The notes under the pieces were generated by a model. That model worked only from the letters and a program-made list of their open reading frames with translations, was not told the DNA's origin and ran no database searches. The position numbers and the translations under genes are program-made. Below, one piece after another: positions 61,828-64,000 of a stretch of DNA of 64,000 bases. Every line of letters starts with the position of its first letter. Position 1 is the stretch's first letter. This DNA comes from CAIXQW01 sp046049675 (GTDB lineage Bacteria; Bacteroidota; Bacteroidia; Chitinophagales; Chitinophagaceae). Location of the stretch: NCBI GenBank assembly GCA_046049675.1, contig JBJORA010000009.1, forward strand, positions 1 through 64,000. The letters are read 5' to 3'.

Positions 61828-62745
61828 TTAAATAAATTTACTTCCAAATTGAGTTTTTAGTAATGTTATACCTTGCTCTTTATAGCCTAAGTCCAATACC
61901 TTTTTCATTGAAACAATTAATTCATTTAATTCATGCTTAAAATTATCCAATTGCTTTTTATCTAACTTTTTAACTAAGTTGTCATTAGGCGTTGTTGGAT
62001 TTATAACTTCAAACCCATTCCAAATATTTAGTATACTATCAATATCACTATATATGTTTTTAAGAGTATAATAAAAGGAAAGATCATCTCTAGCATCGGC
62101 TTTAAAGTTATTAGCAACCAAAACAGTTAGAGCAATACCACTTGGCATTTTTCTTGATTTAGTATTTGCCCAATATTTCAAGTACTTTACTAGTCTTGTT
62201 AATTGACCATTATTGCTATTTTTTGATTTAAACCATTCAATTAATTTTTTAGGGTCACTTTTTTGCCAACCATTATTAGTGGCCAGCATGGGGTGTGTCA
62301 TTTCTTTGGTTTTGTAATAAGCGGTTACATCAATATCAAAGTCACCAGAGTAAATCACTCTAACGCATTTGTCTTTGTTTACTATACCGTATTGCGTATG
62401 CTCTGATAATGCATTGTAAATATGTTGTTTAAGAGTCTTTGAAGTAACAGAGGGCTCTTCTATACTATGGATGCCAAAATCAATATCATAGGCGTTGTCT
62501 TTGCCCAACACCATTGTATTCATCTTGTATGAACCTTGCTGGTCGAAATTATAGTAACCGAAATGTTTTATTTTAGTAAAGTAACTTACTAGTTTTTCTT
62601 GTATAGCAAACATGGAATCAACAGCTTTCTTTTTCTTTTTAGGCGTTATAGATATTGCTTTTTCTAACGCAATAAAATTCTCGTGTAGGTTATTTGCATA
62701 CTTATTCGGCCCAGAATTCAAAAAATTATTAAGCATGTAACTCAT
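61828..62745 (-). CDS. CBASS cGAS/DncV-like nucleotidyltransferase (CD-NTase)
   Basis: The 305-aa enzyme makes cyclic oligonucleotide signals during phage infection. The nucleotidyltransferase site is intact: QGS (70-72) with YKMNTMV, D87-x-D89 (YDIDFGI), and the third Asp in FDIDVTAYY (D139). The C-terminal OAS-like helical domain has KYLKYWANTKSRKMPSGIALTVLVANNF. It lies one base after the patatin gene, forming a two-gene CBASS operon. The product nucleotide cannot be told from sequence. Confidence 0.92.
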   Translation of the reverse strand: MSYMLNNFLNSGPNKYANNLHENFIALEKAISITPKKKKKAVDSMFAIQEKLVSYFTKIKHFGYYNFDQQGSYKMNTMVLGKDNAYDIDFGIHSIEEPSVTSKTLKQHIYNALSEHTQYGIVNKDKCVRVIYSGDFDIDVTAYYKTKEMTHPMLATNNGWQKSDPKKLIEWFKSKNSNNGQLTRLVKYLKYWANTKSRKMPSGIALTVLVANNFKADARDDLSFYYTLKNIYSDIDSILNIWNGFEVINPTTPNDNLVKKLDKKQLDNFKHELNELIVSMKKVLDLGYKEQGITLLKTQFGSKFI

Positions 62746-62746
62746 A

Positions 62747-63829
62747 TTAGCTAAAAAAATTATTTAAAGTTTTAACACCTTGTAATTGAAACTCTCTTGA
62801 CGCTTTTTCTTTAAGTCGATTTAATTTTTCAGCATCATATTCGTCTAATTCAATATTGCAAGAACTATCTAAGGCGGTATTGATGCGCTGATATACAAAC
62901 CTTTCTGGCTGTAAAGCACCAATACCTTTTTGTAACAAGCTAATTAGGTTTTCTGTTTGTTGGCTTTGGCCTTGCATAAATAATTCTATCAAAGGCTTTT
63001 TCCCATTGTGCCTCATCCAATAGATTAAGCCCCAATTTTTGCGAGTTGTATGATTCTCCTGCCTAGTTACCCTGCGAAAAAGTTTGCTATACCAGCTACG
63101 TGTAGGCAAGATACCTGCGTCACTGAATTTTTGAGTACCTGTACCGATGGATAAAACTGCTAGATCTTCTAACTTAGCTCCTAAAGCTTCTTGTGCTTCA
63201 ACAATTGCAGTAAGGGTAGGGTTATTGCAAAATACACCTCCGTCTACCTTGTTATGAAAAGGCTTTTCTAAACCATTCAAATCAGTATATATAGTAGAAT
63301 AAGGGTCAAAGTAAGTAGGTGCAGCACTAGTTGCTAAGGCAACCTTGTAAGCAGGAATATGGTAGTCTCTTAAAAAAGCATCATGATATTTAGATTTTAA
63401 TACAGATGGCGCACCGTCATGCAAATCATAAGTGGTAACACATGTTGGAACTTTACAGTCCAGCAATCGAGGGTCTGTTCCATTATTTGTTGAGGCAAAT
63501 TTATTTTTAATGAGTTCTTCTAATTTATCTCTTTTATGAGAGGAATGGCTAAATTGATTAACGAAACTTTTCTTATTACCAAAAATGCTTGATGCATTAC
63601 TGTAATACAAATCTACTATTTCACTAGCTGGGATACCTAGTGATAATGCAATAGCCAAAATGCCTCCAGTGGATGTGCCACATAGTAAATCAAAATTTTG
63701 ATAAATCTGCCAATTGGATTTGCCTTCTGCCTTTAACTTAGCCTCTATTTCTGCTAAGTAAACAGCTGGGAAGATGCCCCGTATTCCTCCACCATCAATG
63801 GATAATATTTTGAATTTTTTAGTAGTCAT
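62747..63829 (-). CDS. capV: CapV-like patatin phospholipase (CBASS effector)
   Basis: The 360-aa protein is a patatin-like phospholipase with the oxyanion hole DGGGIRG (12-18), nucleophile GTSTGG (Ser53) and the catalytic Asp in VDGGVFCNNP (Asp196). In CBASS the enzyme is activated by the cyclic nucleotide and degrades the inner membrane, killing the cell. It is adjacent to the nucleotidyltransferase and is preceded by another gene with a 6-bp gap. Confidence 0.92.
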   Translation of the reverse strand: MTTKKFKILSIDGGGIRGIFPAVYLAEIEAKLKAEGKSNWQIYQNFDLLCGTSTGGILAIALSLGIPASEIVDLYYSNASSIFGNKKSFVNQFSHSSHKRDKLEELIKNKFASTNNGTDPRLLDCKVPTCVTTYDLHDGAPSVLKSKYHDAFLRDYHIPAYKVALATSAAPTYFDPYSTIYTDLNGLEKPFHNKVDGGVFCNNPTLTAIVEAQEALGAKLEDLAVLSIGTGTQKFSDAGILPTRSWYSKLFRRVTRQENHTTRKNWGLIYWMRHNGKKPLIELFMQGQSQQTENLISLLQKGIGALQPERFVYQRINTALDSSCNIELDEYDAEKLNRLKEKASREFQLQGVKTLNNFFS

Positions 63830-63835
63830 AATTCT

Positions 63836-64000
63836 TTACAACTTTATTCCATCCCACATAATTTCAAAACATTTTGCTTCACCATCCAATAAGGGTACTA
63901 GTGAAATATCACTATCCTCCTTAATAAATATTTTACTATTCTTTACATCAAGTACTGCAAACTTTATCTCCTTTTCTACACTTTTACGCAATTGCTTTTC
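63836..64000 (-). CDS. 3' end of an unknown gene upstream of capV (cut by window edge)
   Basis: The last 54 codons read EKQLRKSVEKEIKFAVLDVK, then NSKIFIKEDSDISLVPLLDG, then EAKCFEIMWDGIKL and TAA. It ends six bases before the capV ATG, so it belongs to the same operon. The frame is open to the window end. It might be another CBASS gene or part of the hsd locus; the visible part carries no recognised motif. Confidence 0.7.
   Translation of the reverse strand, partial: EKQLRKSVEKEIKFAVLDVKNSKIFIKEDSDISLVPLLDGEAKCFEIMWDGIKL

Larger units (their letters stand above)
53997..64000 (-). mobile_element. Putative integrative island at tRNA-Pro with defence cargo (right end outside the window)
   Basis: The base composition becomes visibly more AT-rich right after tRNA-Pro, and all genes are on the minus strand. 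The first gene inwards is a large serine recombinase, then three small genes, and then restriction and CBASS genes. The recombinase frame runs into the antisense tRNA, as if the gene end were replaced on integration. The other attachment site was not seen, so the right boundary and the integration mechanism are inferred. Confidence 0.6.

Overview
The window is a chromosomal segment from a member of the Bacteroidota, most likely the Chitinophagia (for example Chitinophagaceae). The evidence is indirect but consistent. Many genes have the TAnnTTTG -7 promoter box of this phylum. A protein with a type IX secretion C-terminal domain is coupled to a TonB-dependent receptor. There are DUF4369/TlpA lipoproteins, a MoxR/DUF58/BatA set, and intergenic low-complexity repeats of a type I associate with these genomes. 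No rRNA and no CRISPR array are present.

Left end (1-2.4 kb): two head-to-head arrays of a degenerate 21-bp repeat, then an IS3-family element (607-2396) with orfA/orfB, an A AAA AAG frameshift heptamer, 31-bp terminal inverted repeats, a probable AAC target duplication and an unexplained noncoding tail carrying a long hairpin. From 2.4 to 6.3 kb lie a lipoprotein, thiL, an SDR oxidoreductase and a TlpA-like lipoprotein, separated by low-complexity repeats.

6.6-10.8 kb holds a five-gene operon: a SpeD-like pyruvoyl decarboxylase, a membrane-anchored DUF4178 protein with a zinc ribbon, an unlisted 57-aa membrane peptide, a DUF350 membrane protein and a membrane-fused spermidine-synthase-like enzyme. 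It looks like a polyamine-linked envelope system and is one of the two most interesting regions. From 11 to 53 kb most genes are housekeeping or envelope genes: thioredoxins, a PD-(D/E)XK/DUF5655 protein, a SWIM/SNF2 helicase, MoxR-DUF58-BatA, a TolC/HlyD pair, GT2, a Crp-like regulator, mtgA, a PDZ protein, a Nat-type ABC exporter, an ACMSD-like hydrolase, a HmuY-like/TonB receptor pair, two SIMPL proteins, asd, a CorC/GldE-like protein, dnaX, a split 5'-nucleotidase and dnaA. A 590-bp gene-free stretch before moxR has its own promoter and a long-range inverted repeat.

53.2-64 kb: tRNA-Ser(GCT), a small four-helix-bundle gene flanked by mirror-image GT-rich and CA-rich tracts, then tRNA-Pro(TGG). 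Directly after tRNA-Pro an AT-richer island begins. It carries a large serine recombinase whose reading frame runs into the antisense of the tRNA, three small cargo genes, and a minus-strand defence block: an unknown gene cut by the window edge, a patatin-like phospholipase (CapV-like), a cGAS/DncV-like nucleotidyltransferase (together a two-gene CBASS), a 37-aa ORF, HsdR, a YgjP/SprT-like metalloprotease and an endonuclease/exonuclease/phosphatase-fold protein. HsdM and HsdS are absent here and, if present, must lie beyond position 64000.
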